A DNA stretch of 48,662 nt from Hymenobacter rigui (GTDB taxonomy: Bacteria; Bacteroidota; Bacteroidia; Cytophagales; Hymenobacteraceae), in NCBI RefSeq assembly GCF_003944715.1, contig NZ_RWIT01000024.1:1-48662 (forward strand), in the 5' to 3' direction. A program made the translations under genes and the position numbers. The notes under the pieces were generated by a model. That model had not been told where the DNA came from. It made no database searches and saw only the letters and a program-made list of their open reading frames with translations. Below are positions 48,593-48,662 of the stretch, piece by piece; the first letter of the stretch is position 1; each line of letters opens with the position of its first letter.

Positions 48593-48662
48593 ATGAAACC
48601 GTATTCGCTTGATTTGCGCAGCCGCGTGGCGGCCGCCTGCCGCGAGCCTGGGGCGAGCAAGG
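48593..48662 (+). CDS. IS630-family transposase, N-terminal fragment cut by the window edge
   Basis: An ATG opens 23 codons ending at the window edge (M-K-P-Y-S-L-D-L-R-S-R-V-A-A-A-C-R-E-P-G-A-S-K). The K-x-Y-S-x-D-L-R start is that of IS630-type transposases, and the neighbouring terminal repeat supports an insertion element. It is oriented outwards, opposite to the one at 1-69. The two proteins differ at several positions, so they are related but not identical copies. Confidence 0.75.
   Translation, partial: MKPYSLDLRSRVAAACREPGASK

Noticed and set aside
1..48662. Composite transposon bounded by the two IS630-like elements
   Set aside because: The transposase starts and terminal repeats differ and the interior holds core metabolic genes; a contig broken at repeats is simpler.

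Overview
The window looks like a chromosomal segment of a GC-rich member of the Bacteroidota, most likely Hymenobacter or a close relative (Cytophagales). The evidence is the gene content (family 92 mannosidase, a TonB-receptor/DUF4249 lipoprotein pair, N-acylornithine carbamoyltransferase, Bacteroidota-type GNAT acylglutamate synthase, a GldL-like mini-protein) and several TAnnTTTG promoter boxes. The taxonomic call is inference from these traits; no marker RNA gene is present. I saw no tRNA, rRNA or CRISPR array.

Layout. Both ends stop inside IS630-family transposase genes that point outwards (1-69 minus, 48593-48662 plus), each preceded by a closely similar terminal repeat, so the window may be an assembly contig broken at insertion sequences. 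From 187 to 10068 lie mostly unrelated genes: alpha-mannosidase, HAD-like, SnoaL-like and cupin proteins, a large SbcC-type ATPase without SbcD, a DUF6687-like protein and an HNH nuclease. From 10289 to 22573 come a secreted protein, thioredoxin, a TonB receptor with its DUF4249 lipoprotein, purine nucleoside phosphorylase, SppA, RarA, a DMT transporter and DNA polymerase IV.

The centre (22734-38597) is an arginine supercluster. A divergent, hairpin-rich intergenic region (34670-35267) separates a minus-strand arm (GNAT acylglutamate synthase, argG, argC, argD, carA, carB, argF') from a plus-strand arm (argB, argE', argH). Together these cover every step from glutamate to arginine by the N-acyl route, in which carbamoylation happens on N-acylornithine and the acyl group is removed from N-acylcitrulline, plus carbamoyl phosphate supply. 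Low-GC genes of unknown function, a GIY-YIG nuclease and a Coa1-like membrane gene interrupt the series.

From 38598 to the end: a TetR regulator behind a long noncoding stretch with two palindromes, small membrane proteins, dihydrolipoyl dehydrogenase, a TPR lipoprotein, a geranylgeranyl-reductase-type flavoenzyme, FabG, a YiiX-like hydrolase and phosphate acetyltransferase. A dispersed palindromic repeat (arms of about 35-41 bases) recurs in at least six intergenic places; at one of them its two arms enclose the GIY-YIG gene and a membrane gene.
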